From Alitta virens (Eukaryota; Annelida; Polychaeta; Phyllodocida; Nereididae), in contig OW028577.1 in NCBI GenBank assembly GCA_932294295.1, positions 621,001-685,000 of the forward strand: a stretch of 64,000 nt of DNA, given 5' to 3'. The notes beneath the pieces were generated by a model that was not told the DNA's origin, did not search any database, and was given only the letters and a program-made list of their open reading frames with translations. The position numbers and the translations under genes are program-made. Below, one piece after another: positions 21,749 through 35,800 of the stretch (the first letter of the stretch is position 1; every line of letters begins with the position of its first letter).

Positions 21749-24700
21749 ATGGAATTACCGGGATTAGGAAATATTTGTGCTGAGAAATCGTGTAAACAAC
21801 TTGGTGAGATTCTTTTGTCATGATTTCTTTGATACCAGTCAAAACAAAATGACAAAAGTAAAAACGCAAAATTGTCTTTTCATTAATCATGACTGATGTT
21901 GTTTTGATCACTTATATTGCTCCATTATATAAACGATGTTAGATTTTCAACAATGAATATTTTAGCATCTCATTTTGCTTAACATGGATTCATATATATA
22001 ATTTATTAACATAATATAAAAAATACATAGTCATAGACTCGTACATATTTTAATTACTGTAATTTAGTGTACATGTATGCAGCTGGTGACATTAAGGCAA
22101 ATAGAAGACCTTAAATATGTGCACAAAGATTTAGGGTTACAGGGCGCTGCTTATTTGATCTTTAGCTTCTTGCCATCTTGGTTCTTCTCAGAGAAATTTT
22201 TAAGGATCGGTTGGTCAAAAATATAGAAACTTTCATATTTAATAACATTGTGGCCTATCAACATATTGGCGGGTCTGAGAAACTTTAGATTTAATAAATG
22301 TCGTCTAAGTTAACAAGCTTTTCAGGGCTTGTCTGTGGTGGTTAATCCTTGATGTGTGACAAGTCTGTTTGTATTTGTATTTTATACACCATGTACAGAA
22401 GTATACCTTAAATTTGAAGCATAAAATTTTGTATTTTCCCAATTTTTATACAAATTGAGATTTTACAATTCAGTTTTTTCTTGATGCAATTTTTTTCTTC
22501 CAGATTTTCTACCAATGAAGTGCGATGCTTGCCAAAATATTTTCTGGTTAGTAGTTGTTTTCAAAATGAGAAGTGTACGCAAATTTACACTTTGTGTCAG
22601 TATATATATAATACATTCAACGTTCAGTGTTTGAAATAACTTGTTTTTTAATTTCAGCAAAGATCATATCATGTACGATGGACATTCCTGCCCTGAATCC
22701 TACAGAAAAGTAAGTTTTTCAATCTTTAATAAACTTCTATTTATACAAAGCTTTCAGTAAGATCCTTGTAGTTTTATATGTTTGCATAAAACGATGATCA
22801 CAATGATAACTGATTATTTTGATCACTGATTTAAATCTAGTGCTTGAAAAGGTCATGTATTTATATGCTTGTAATGCTAACTTTTCCTTTTGTGTTCATT
22901 TAGGGTAAATAAAGTGTTGTATCCTTGTTGTAATGTCTCATATAAACAGTCTTAATTCACGTTTTATTCAGACTTCTCAATTGGGAGTCCTTGTTTAATT
23001 AGATGGGCTGTGCTGTTGGGGTTTTCTCAGACTGACTGATGTGTCATATAACTAGCATTTTAATTGCTATTGACTGAATGGGTCATTCCGCTAATTGAAG
23101 TATTTCTTGTTAATTAAGTGCAATTGAACAATATGCTAACTCACAGCTCTGTCATGGTCCTAAATTTTATTATCTTTGCACATGAATTTAATTATATTCT
23201 ACCATCTGAAATTTTTGGTGAATGTTGCTTTACAAATGTGTAGCAAGAGGGGTTTCTAGTGCAATTTCTTACCTGATTGATTGATTGATATGTTCATCTG
23301 AAGATTGCAAGAGAAGATTGTTTAAATGACGAATGACAGTAAGCCCGATTGACATTTTGCAATTTGTGAAAAATTCTGTTGATTGTTGCATTCATTGTGT
23401 TTGTTGCAATATGTCAATAATATTTTTAGTTAGAACCTTTTTAAATTTGTGTAGTTCATTTAAATATTTTCCCGCACAGACGCACAATATATATCTGAAA
23501 GACAAAAAGACAGACCACCAGTTAAGCTTCATATTATGTTCTAAACATTTGTACGAAATGTTTTCAGGACAACCAAGTTCCAATCTGTCCGTTGTGCAAC
23601 AAGCTCATTCCTGTGAAACCTGGCTCAACTCCCGACCTAGAAGTTGGTCGACACATTGACACTGATTGTCAATCCGACCCAGCCAAGGAAAGAAGAGGCA
23701 AGGTAAAACAATAGTTATTAATTATGACTGAACATTGCTTAATCTAGGAATGGGATGATCTCATGATCAAGTGGTTTGGCCATTTTCCCAAACAAATATT
23801 CTAGAATGGAAAGGAATATGATTTACACCAGTTTCACATTATAAGTGTCTAACATATAATTTGCATTAAATTGTTTATGAACTGTAATGGTGTTCTTTAT
23901 AAATGGGTGTGACTTTGCAGAGTTTAATGTTGATGTGTTTGTCTTTTCTTCACTGTTTAAAAAACATTTTGATGGAAACAATATATATTAATTTTTTGTC
24001 TGATTAGGAACTCACTTAAAACATAGCAACTGCTGAAACTTTTCTCTGATTATTTAATGAAATAATTTTTGCATATTTTTCTGTTAGGTTTTTACGAATA
24101 AATGCAATCTCAAAGGATGCAAGGCCAAAGAACTAGTCCCGATGGTTTGTGAAAGATGCCAGAAGAATTTTTGCGTACGTCACCGACATGAATTGGACCA
24201 CAACTGCAAAGGATTTGAAGGATCAGGAAAACCGGGGTCGAGTGCTGGGTAAGATTTATTTAACCCTAAAACTAAGGCTTATCTTTTATAAATCTTAATG
24301 CTGTCCTGTCCCTACTATTCTTTATTGTTTAATATAATAAAATATGGAAGTAATTAAACTACCAGATGGCGCTGCAAACAAAAGAACAATGGGATGACAT
24401 CATAATCCATTGTGAAATTCTTTCATAACTGAAAAGAAAAAAACATAGGCTGCGCGGCAACAAACCCTCAGCGAATGCCCACACTTAATTTTATTGAATA
24501 GAACAAAAATGGTGTCACTAGCTAGATGAATTAATCAAAACAGTGTTTCTTATCTTTATCAGTGGCCTCTGATTGTGCTGTAGTTCCCCATTGCTGAGCG
24601 AATGTTAACTGAAGTTTACTTAATTAGTTTATTGGACCAGCTGCTAAATTTAACAGAAAGCTGACCACTATTTTAGCTGCATTACCAGTATATCTTTACA

Positions 24701-26641
24701 AACCTGTATTGATTTGAGATATTGTGCATTTCAGAGCGGCTGCAGCTGCCCGAGCTGTTACTAATGGAGTTACAAATAAATCAAACAAGACTCCACAGCA
24801 GACGACATTGTCTGGCTTTGGAAGGGATTTAGACAGGTATTAAAATATGTCATTTGTATGTATTGATCAAATGAAAGCATTATATTGAATATACTAAAGT
24901 GAGAGAAATTGGACATACAGAAAACTAGTAAATTGTTGCTAAATTGTGAAGAAACTGACAAAAGTTGATTGTGGTGCACGGAGTGAAGGGTAATCGTGAC
25001 ATCTCATAGTACACCAGGATGATACAACTAATGCAAAACCAAAATATCATGCAAAATATCTGACTGGTGGTATTCATTTTTAAAGTAACTTGAATTTCAA
25101 TGATAAAATAAATTTTAAAAACGGAGCTTTCTGAAATTTCAGATCGAGGCAACAGAGACAACAGCAACAGCAGCAGAGAGTGGCCTCGGGAGCAATACAG
25201 CATTTGCAAGGAACTTTGGTGAGGATTTACCATAGAGTAAAAATTGCATACAGTCATCTTATTGATGTGACTGTGAATTGCATTAGGTTTGCGAAGAAGT
25301 CATTTATTACTTTGAATCATGAATGTAATTTGAAAGCAAAGAAATCTAGGCTTAGGAACTTCAAGTATGTATATTGAATATCTCAGTGTAAGTTGGAGAG
25401 TGATAAGTGAATTAGCGGCTAATGTCACGTGTCGAATTAGTCATTAAATTGAAATGTATTGTAATTTTTTTTCCAAATGTTCACAACAGTCGGAGGATGA
25501 AGCAATGGCCCAGGCACTAGCGATGTCAATGGCGGACTCCAAACCTACAGATTTATCTAATTTATCACCTGATGAGTGAGTGCTTTTTATCATGCAGACA
25601 TATTGCCGTAACACTACATATAAGATTTCAAGAGCTATTTCGATCAATCCATATTGAAAGGTACAACAAACTATTGCTAGGTAGGTGTTGCACTCAGTCA
25701 GAGTACAATATAGAGCCATGTGCTTTTTTGTTTACCTCTATATAAATAGATCCTTGACCTGAATTCATGTGTATGGGAGGTGGCTCTGTGAGCATGCTCC
25801 TTAACAAGCTGAGTGCTTCAGCAAGATGAGATGGACTGGAGTATAGTCAACTCGTCCACCAGATGACTCATCCGCTACTAACTTGTCCGCCGTCCAACCG
25901 GGTAAAATCAACTCGGACCAATTGTACGGGCGGGCATGTTGGTCAAAGGAGCAGTTGTCTGGCGGACCAGTTGACTAGACCTGGATGGGTTAGATAACTG
26001 TCGTTTCGTTTGTCTTTCAGAGTTCTTTTGCGACAGCAACAAGAAGAGGCCGATTTTGCGCTGGCCCAAGCTTTAGCTCAGTCAGAACAAAATGCTCCCC
26101 AGCCGACTCAAAGACAGGTAATTAAAAAGTTCAAGTCAAAGTAAAGTGGATGATTAAAAATTCATCCTAACTTTTCATTTATTTGATGTCAAAAACATGC
26201 CAAGACCTTCTGTTCATTGTTTAGAAATAAGAGGTTTGAGAAACTAGTTTGAGATATGATGACGTAACATGCTGATAATTTTACACATTCTGAACTGGAC
26301 AAAGCCTATGGCACTCGAATTCCTTTATTAGATGAAATCTTCAACGACAATAGACTATTCACATTTCAGTGCATTTGACAAGTGTGACATAATCCTGAAA
26401 ACAATTGTGATGACATCACAATGACAATGGACAATGGTCTGTTTTGTGATTTCATACTAGTCAACTGAACTGAGGTCATACTTCCAAATGGTTGAGGTGT
26501 GAACAGGGTGGAGTATGTGCGGTTGCAAACACTCCTCAAAATGGTATGAATCTGCGGACTGACTAAATCTGCCTAATCTCTTGATTTTCTTTGTCTTTCC
26601 AGACCAGTTCAGAAAGCAAGGACAGGTGCACGGTCTCATGA
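21749..26641 (+). CDS. ZFAND2B: AN1-type zinc finger protein 2B (AIRAPL), complete, 10 exons
   Basis: This is a ubiquitin-binding adaptor of the proteasome/p97 quality-control system at the ER. Exons: 21749-21803, 22504-22546, 22658-22709, 23568-23702, 24088-24248, 24735-24836, 25143-25218, 25490-25575, 26021-26117, 26603-26641, giving 281 residues with all phases consistent. The first AN1 finger has C10, C15, C25, C28, C33, H36, H42, C44. The second has C101, C106, C116, C119, C124, H127, H133, C135. Between them C57, C60, H79 and C84 form a probable zinc site (ICPLC). A Gln-rich run (about 186-194) precedes two ubiquitin-interacting motifs, EDEAMAQALAMSMADS (210-225) and EEADFALAQALAQSE (245-259). 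The protein ends in CTVS, a CaaX prenylation signal. UIMs plus CaaX separate it from the shorter ZFAND2A. It faces ELP1 head to head. Confidence 0.96.
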
Positions 26642-29600
26642 AGAGGGCAACCTAGTCGCCAAGTCTTTCATCGCGTTGATAAAGTGTTTCCTGTGATTAC
26701 AGATTGTTTAGTGTATATAGACACCTAGACAGCCTGTTATTTGTTGTAAATGATGTCTATATCTTGTTAAAATGCAAATGAAGTGGCACACTAATTGTGT
26801 ATGTATCTGACCAAGATGCAAACACACACACACCATATTTGTGCAGTTATAAGCTGGGTTCTCTTATATTCTAAGATTTAGAATAACTCCTATATTTTTC
26901 AAGGTCATTTTTCAAAAGTCATTGTTGTCTGAGTATAACCAGAGCTGAAGCTTAGTCTAATTTGTCTGCAGTCCTACGCACCATATTCTGACTAAGCTAT
27001 GTTGATGAATCTGGACATGACAATGTAGTTTCAAGTTATTTAAAAAATCTTTCACAAAAAAAAATAAAAAATTCATGAGATTTTTGCTCATAAATTTATT
27101 ATTTTTCATATGGTCGGGTCACTCATGTCGGAAATATTTTTGGTACCAGCTTCACTGTTCTTGTATACGTTATATTACGTCTGTATGGAAAATAGCTTAT
27201 TAATGAGACTCAGCTTCTAACCTTAATTAACCAATATATTTTTAATATATATAAAAGCGAGTCATCTTGTTAATTATTGTGAAGTAACCATAGGGTGTTC
27301 GTATGACTTTGCTATATCCACACATTTAACAATACACAGAATCTCATCTAAATACTTCCTAACACCGTTATATTTATTTGGGATTACATTGTACCTTTTG
27401 TATGCCTTAACTTCTTATTTATGACGTTCTCATTGAGTTTGTGTTTAGGATTGTACCTGCATTAGTTTCTTCAACTTCTTTTTTATGATATTCTACTTAA
27501 GGTTTAGGTTCAGGACTCATTTATTATATTTTTTGTTTTAGTTTCCCCTAAACTCTGCAAGTAAGATTTTATATTTGGATATGTAAGTGTGTCATAACTT
27601 TGGTTAAAATAGACTGGAAAATTTATTACACGCTGGCAATCTTTCTGACAGAGTTTGGGGAAAAAATTAATTAATAAATTAGGAATTAATTGTAGTTTTA
27701 TTTTGTAGTCATGTTACTGTTACTCATAAGTTTGTTTAATTTTTATCTTTAAGTGTGACGTTATTTTAATCACTACACGGTTAAAATGAATATGTACTTT
27801 AACAATGCAACTTTAAAATGTGTGAATGCAGCCACTTGCTACATTAAGAACTTCAAAATAACCAACCTCAAATAAATTTTACGCACAAACGCCCAATTAC
27901 CTGATATATATTTAAAGTATGAAATTGTGTCAGTAAAATGTCTCTTGATTCTATGCTGTTGTGAAATATGAAGTTCATACATATATATAGAGAGATGCTT
28001 TATTTGCGATAGTCGTGAAATAATCTGAAGATCATGTCTTATTGCATACGGGCTGTTCTTTTTAAACTGTTGGGGGAGAACGCAAACTTTTCAGAGGCCC
28101 CTCAGCCCCCACTTTATTTTTTCCTCAAAGATGTGAATGAAAGCATTTGCTTTGTTATTAAATAAGTATATTAAGAAAATAATAGCCACAGCACCCTTGC
28201 TTTTGTATTAGTTAGTTTTTTGGAAGATCTTTTGCTTTTTCAAAAGCCTTCCAGCCCAGCCTTCTCCCCTCTAGTTTGTAAATGGAACAGTCCCATATTG
28301 TTACTACATTGAATTTTCCTATTACTAATGTGAACATTAATGATATGATATATGCATGTCAGCTGCTATGTACCATCGGTAGCGCTTGCCAGCTTAAAGT
28401 TGTTGATGGGTATAGAATATTTTCGGCAACATTATGTAAATTTACAATTATCAGCAATGAAGTTTGTGCTTGATAAATGTTCCTAATCTATGTGGATTGG
28501 TTACTAGTCACTGTCAATTCTAACAACAAAGATTTATATATGTGAAATTAAAAAACCCTTCTCCTGCAAGTCCAAGAGGACTAAATGCTTAGGCGATTTG
28601 CGGCGGGGGGGGGGGGGGGAGCTGTAGCTCTCCCCATTGCCTGTCTCCCGACTGAATTGACCTCAGCCCCCGCGGGTCTCTGGAGGCTCTCCTGCGCCAC
28701 TGACTAAATGGAATATGTCATAGTGGCCACGGCTTCTTTGAAATCATATTTATGACTTGGTGGCTGTGGCTTCTTTGAAATGTACAACTTTTTTAAAGAC
28801 TTAAAGACAAATATTCTCAAAATTTAACTCCTTAGTATCAGTAAACAAACCCTAATATAAATTTTGGCAGGAGACCACTCTTATTTTCACAACATATTGT
28901 AATAAATATGAGAAACTGGATTTCTTTCAATTGATTTATGCAGTGTAAGTTTAAAGACTCTAAAGATGCGTGCGTGGTCAACCTGTATATACAATTTTTG
29001 GTTCCCGATTCTTTTAACTGACAATTCAAGTCGATGTTATTGGAATGGAGGACATTGCTATAATGATTTTTACACTGTGTATAGGAACATGGTTTGATTG
29101 TTCAGTCAAGTGGGTCATCAGAAATCCAGTTTTATGGCTTCATAGCACATTGTATATATTGGTTGTAGTTATTGGAGTGGACCATTGAATCCAATGTGTC
29201 CCCAAATTAAGTATACACGGATGATGGAATCGTTCAAATTACAGCTGTGGCCACCTCAGTGTGTCGAAAAGAAAATATAAGACTAAATGGATTCAGTATT
29301 ATACAGATTTAATAAATGTTCAAGCAACAAGACAATGCGTTTGTTCTGTATTTAACAAGATATATGGGAAATGTAACTTGATGCAAAAAAGTACAATAAT
29401 GAATTATTTGTACGTGGATTAAAATTCAAAAAATGTATCGCATAACAGAAGCAAAACAATGGCACCAGCCATTGGCTAACAAGAAAAAGATAAAAATGAC
29501 TAGCGTATTTAAATGATTAAATTACCTAGTTATAATTAAAGTGAATATATAGAAGCAATTAAGTGAAAATTCAACAACTATATACAACTACAATTAAAGT

Positions 29601-29819
29601 GAGCATTATTTATGAAGAAACGTTAGAAAAAAGTTTCATATCATTCAAGAAAAATCCAAGCGAAACTAATGCATTTTCCAAAGTTCACAAGCATAAATAT
29701 TTTCGCCACAAAACCTAGCAATGACAACCTTTAAAAATTGTCCTTTACATATTTGGTTCTTGTAGAGATGTAATTCACACGAAGGAAATTGATTAAACAT
29801 TTTTGAGTTTTAAAATTGC
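26642..29819. other. ZFAND2B 3' UTR and convergent intergenic region
   Basis: Candidate ZFAND2B AATAAA signals are at 27,063-27,068 and 27,871-27,876. The rest is AT-rich with a MITE-like unit (28,050-28,294), a G tract near 28,604-28,619 and a small local duplication around 28,722-28,780 (GGCTTCTTTGAAAT twice). ORFs here look like chance. Confidence 0.5.
28050..28294. mobile_element. diverged MITE related to the one at 7,836
   Basis: The left end GGGCTGTTCTTTTTAAACTG and right end TTTGTAAATGGAACAGTCCC form imperfect inverted repeats, matching the ends of the 7,836-7,996 unit. A G run follows the left arm and CTCCCCT precedes the right arm. The inner part differs. Confidence 0.55.
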
Positions 29820-32800
29820 TCAGTTCATGTGTTTTATTTCGTTTTTCACACACATTTTAAAGTTCTCCCAATGTCCAAGGTTGATCATGTTCGATGCCTG
29901 AAATTAGAAAAGACGATTTTTAGTTGCCGCACTTCAAATGATTATTATTAAATTTGAGAAAAATTATAATGAACAAAACATATATTAAATACAGTCTATA
30001 TTATATAGGATGTGTTGAAGTGTAAACTAACTATTTTTCAAATTGCTCATGCGTCATTGAGAGATTTAAGTGAAAAAAATTATGTATTTCCTGACTGTCT
30101 AGTTGTGAAAAAGTGTCAAGTTCATGTAATATTTGAAAAATAGAATGGAATTTAAATGTACTAACACCAACTATATAGTAAAAAACATTCCAAGAGAAAA
30201 AAATAATTTGAAAATAATAATTTCCAAGAATATATAGTGAAAAGTGAATCCGTTGAACACCCTTGATACATACCGGCACTCTCTGTGTAAACCAACGTGA
30301 GGAAATAATTAATACGAACTGACACGAAACACTATTACTTGTGCATCAAACTTAAACATCTAGCGGCAATTTAAGGCCCTGAATAGGATACCAGTCATAA
30401 AATTTGCCAAAAATCTTTCTGCGAATTCACTTGAATTCTTAGTTTCTTATTTATTACTAAAAGCAAAAACACATTTCGAAACAACACCAGTTAAATTTTG
30501 GAAGTTTTACATCATTTTTTGTATGTTATAGTGTTGGTTGGATTTATCAATTTTTAAATGGAGTAGTTGAAAAAGGTATTACTTTAAAGAAATACCACAT
30601 AAACAAATAATTTGAAAGAAGAAACTCATTTCATATTCAGAGCCTTAATATAATCACATTTGTGGCGATTAACTTATGTTTATTGTTCGGTAACTTATAA
30701 GTATCACAATTGGGCACCATACATAAGATTACTAACATCACTAAGTTGTGCAAATACAAAATTCACTATACGATTCCACCGTGACTATACTTATACGAAA
30801 TTGGCACGGTTAAGTTATTTCACCTTCAGGCCTCTGTGCAGACGATCTTTCATGACTGAAATGAACTCCTTGTGGCTAAGATGACCATCCCCGTCAATGT
30901 CAAATAACTGAAAGACAGTGTGGACAAGATGGTCGTTCAGATTTTGACCGGTGCACACTTTCACCGCCCTTTTGAACTCGCCTGAAAGAAACACAGCAAT
31001 TAATTTAACAAATATTAACCGCAGTATTTAATGAATAATATTAATGCGGATCGTTTGTAACAAAACAAAAATTTAACTGAAGTTCAAGTAATTAATACTA
31101 ATCGCTTGTCATAACACCTCGATTTTTTAAAATCCAGTTACACACCCTGATAATTAACGGTCTTCAAAAATATTATTAATGCTAAAAATGTTAACCAATA
31201 CTTATTTATTTTAGATCAACAATTATTTACTGGTCTTATTTTTATCTAAAACTATATGGGCCATCATCATATTGAGCCTTGAAGATAAAGGTATAAATAT
31301 ATTGACCAAAGTAGCTGATACACAGGAGGGCACCAGCTACCAGTTAAATAAATGCACCAGGTGGCAGCAGCACAAGTCTTGCTTCCAGTAACCTTTAGTA
31401 ATGGAGCACAATAATATTACCTTCCGATATTGGCTGATCTGCAAAAGTGTAAATTCTCATTGCGATTGAAAAGTCGTCTAGACTATTCAAGAACTGTCCG
31501 AATTCTTTGAAATCTTTGAACGTGATACCCTGCAATTATCAAAGAAAACAGTAAGACGACAAGACGTCAAAAAATGGGGTGTCCTAAAAGTAACCATGGC
31601 AATACAAGCAACTAATTAACATAATCGTAATAAACAACCATATTCTATAATGTTAGCTTTCGAAAAAACCTGACCACTACGGACACACATTTTTGAAACA
31701 CAATTCACATCACCTCACACCTTTCTCCAATCATTGTTTATAGGAGAGTAACATCTTAGTTATCTCAAAAGACATTTGACACAAATCCCGGACCACTTCG
31801 AGGGAAATTATGTATCAATAGAAATTACTCATTATGAATTTAAGTATGGATATCTTTGGTCTTTATTGTATCTGTGCTGTGCAAATATTTAATGTAGGGT
31901 AGCCCGTCCTTTGTGTAGATACGTTTTCTATCAGTGTATTTAGCTTAATATTCTGGCTTACTATATATATAAATTTTATAAAATATATCATTAAAATATA
32001 TTACGGAGTATATTTGAAATTAAAACGAGTAGAAAAGACTTCAAACACAATGCTAATTCAACTAATTTACAAAAATCTGTATAACATGAAGAAAAAAATT
32101 TGTCAATGTATGAAACTATTACCAAAGTTTTTTCACCAGACTGAAAATAGAAGATTTTGGGATTGACGGATAATTTTGTATAAATTCTGATATCTATTTA
32201 GCATTTTGAACCAACTTCTTAAATATTGCTTTGTTTGTTTAATACAACAGCTACTGATATAATTATCTCAATGATCTCTTTGTTTCTCCTTATTTTTACC
32301 TTATAATTTGGAAGACGTTCTTGTAATCTGTTGATATATTTCGCTTGGTCATCCTTGTCTAGTGTTGTGTATCTGAAAAATAAAGAAACACAAATGCCAA
32401 ATGATAAAAAAAAACATTATTATTATTGTTCATTCGTACCTCAATAGTACAAAATATGGAAAAATTACATCGAACAGTTTAAAGAAGCATCAATATATTT
32501 AAAAAAATCAAGATGTGCATAAAAAATTTTGAAATTGAAAAGCATCATGTCTGTCCATAATTGAAAACAACTGTCCTTGTGAGACAAGAACTAAGTCACT
32601 AATAGCTGTTCCTGTGACAAGTATCTTCTTGTGTGTAGCAATTGGCTTCACAGTCTCTGTTCACTATATGAGATAATTCCGCTACATCCAAATTCACCAG
32701 ATTAGCAGTGTACATATATCCTTAAATTTCAATGTAGCTTTATAGATACAGAATGAATTAGCCTCATCAATATACATACAATAAGATGTTAACAAACTTA

Positions 32801-35800
32801 CTGCAGTCCCTTTAAACATTAATAATTTCAGACAAGGTAGAGCACTTCTAGCAAACCAAATTATAATGTTTAATGACATTTAAAGATACATAGATGGGGG
32901 TCACAAATACTTTGTGTGACACACCAATTAGAAGGAGGATCTCTCATGAAGACATGGCACTTAAAAAACTATGCACACTAAGTCAGTATAATATTATTTA
33001 CCTCAGTAAAATACTAGCAAATTCCTCTTCAGTGATGGTTGGCATTCCTTTCGCAAATTCATTAAATTCCAACTCGAGGACTTCCGTTTGAAGATTCTCC
33101 ATAAAACTGAAAGTACAAAGATTAGAACCATTCACAAACACAGTTTTAGCATGTCTATATTACAATGTTTTTTTTGTAGTCATCGGTTAAATTTCAAGCC
33201 TAGCTTTCACAGCAAGAAAAAATTTTGAAGTCACTAATGCTGGAATGTTCATAATAAATAGAAGAGTAGAACAGTGGTTGGAAGGTTTGCCCAAATCCAA
33301 GTCTCCATGCAACAATTTGAGTTTGATCCCACAACTTCTAAGTTTGGGTGCTAGGACCTTAACCTCCAAGTTATGTTTAGAAAAATACACGCAAAAATAT
33401 TGTTGTCAGGTGAAGGTATGTACACAACAAATCCGTCTCAGCACAATGATAATTTATGTCATGACATAAAATATAAGCCAAAAACAAATTATGGTTTGAA
33501 CAAGTAGCCAAATATGGTTGATTGGTGATTGAGAATCAAGCTGGCAGTGGTCTTTAGTATCTGGATGGTTCTTGTTTGTGAAACTGAAACCATGCCTAAT
33601 ATATCTTAGTCTCCAGATTGTGAGCGAAAACCAGATTGTGAGCGAAACAAATGGCCGATGTCAATGAATATAAAACAAACCAAACTTTGATAGAAGTCAA
33701 AATTACTGAAACAAAATAGTTAACCTGCATTTTAGGCAAAAATATCACCCGCCCATATGTAACTATTCGGCATTCCATAGTTCTTTTTAAATATTTTTCC
33801 ATTCCTTTTGTTTTTGCTGTTGTCGTTGAAACTTTCTTTCAAATTTTGAGAGGCCTTTCATATCGGATATCATATATGACATGACGCTTGTCATATTCAA
33901 GTATTTTCACATTTTTTGCTTCTTCAAATTCAACACTAGACTTTGTTAGCACAGCCAATAGAACATAAAAAATTGACAGCTAGGATCAATGAGGCCCTTG
34001 CCAAAAAGTTACGAATACTTTGGTATGTTGAGGTTTTTTGATGAAAGCATCATTTCAGTCACTGTTCATGGTTCTCTAATTAAATCTTATTTAATCTGAA
34101 TTATGTACCAGTATTACATTCAGACAACCCTTGGTGCAAATTTCACTGGTCTTTATGGTGGGGTAATCCTTATAAGGAGGTAAAATACAAAGGCAATTAC
34201 AATATGATCTGGTCTAAGCAGACGTAATGATGAGATAAGAATTGGCATCCACACTATATCTATCTTTAGGCTATGTGGCTTTTTTCAACAACAACACTTA
34301 TTGTCTTCCTTCTAGGCAGATTGCTTTCTAAGCCTTTTTTAGACCAATACTTTCTGAAAGTTTGTAATAACAGGACAACTGCGAAGTATAGTTAATAAAT
34401 GTAGATTTCTTGATAACTGGCAATTCATTTTGCAATTTACCGTTACTAGTGCGACATTTTCAATTTAAGCCAAGGCATAACATATTCTTAAGAAATCAGT
34501 TAAAATTACTAAAAACAATTATTAACTCAAATACATATTTTTTATATAGAATTGATTTAACGAGATCTTAATGACTGAAGCATTTATTCAATTGTATTTG
34601 ACCGATATGACCAAATTGTGCAATTTATCAGACAACAGCCACTGAAAGCTAGTCTTGTTTTTGGGTTATTTTTATTTCTATTCAAAATGTCATCGAAAGA
34701 CCGAAAACACTGCGCGTTGGGTGGGTCAAAGTGGAGTGTGAACTTTGACAGCAAATGTGACTTATGAGATATTTAAGGGGGGGGGGCATATTACCTCCTC
34801 TGTATAACTCCCCTCCCCCTCGCTCGGGGGGACAGCCCCCCTCCAACCCACTCTAATACACCTTATCTCGAGAACGCCCCGGGTCCTCACTCAGAGATCA
34901 GAGCACACAGAAAACAATGAAGAATTGTAAGTGTGTCCTTAAACAGACAAAGGCACAAAGTCACTTCAAGAAGCATCCCTTCGCCAATAGCGCCATTCCA
35001 AATATGAGCACAAAAAATTACAAAAATTATAAAAAATAAAAGAATATAAGACATTCCTATAATTTATTTCAGGTACCACAGAAAATGCATATAATACTAT
35101 GTAGAGTAGAAAGTCACCATTAAGACTACATTTAGTGTAATTTTACTGGTGTTAATGGCGAGGAGGTCGCAATAGGGAGGTGATTTAATATGGTCACAAT
35201 AAAATTGGTTATGAGAATGGTCCTTTACAAATATTGACATGGTCTCAATTCAGTGCTCTACTGTTCTGCAATCAAATAATTTTAAAGTACAGAAAAGCCA
35301 TGCAAATAAAGGTTTCTTTTTGATAGCCCAAATATTTGATTTAAACACACTTTCATGCAAAATAAATGTTTACTGATAGCAGCGGAAGTGCCAAATTATT
35401 AATAATAGCATAGAACTAGTCAAAAACAAATAGTATTGCTCCGCGTTTCATTTTGGGATTATTGGAGAAACTGTTTATATAAATTACGAAAAGAAATAAT
35501 GACTTAACATCATTTACAGACATAACTTCCCTCATCCATACCTTAAAAATCTAAAAATTTGAAAAATTCTTACTCGCAAGTGTCCAAAAACTTCAGACAA
35601 GTGCTGAACATAAAACACCCAATATAAAACACCCACCACTGAATACCTGCCCCTCAGTATTTTCAAATTGCCAAAGGCGTTTGCTGCATTGCTGCCGATA
35701 ATTTGCTTCATGACTTGTCATGTCAGACACGTTGCTTAAGGGCTGCCGTTCTCGACTCACATGGTCCACCCATGTACATTGTAGCACACCGAAAGTCAAG

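Noticed and set aside
30824..30981. Calling the MICU gene MICU1
   Set aside because: The C-terminal block FKMCVKNEI and the [14 protein letters not shown] block fit MICU2/3 better, and the MICU1 tail was not seen in the last exon.
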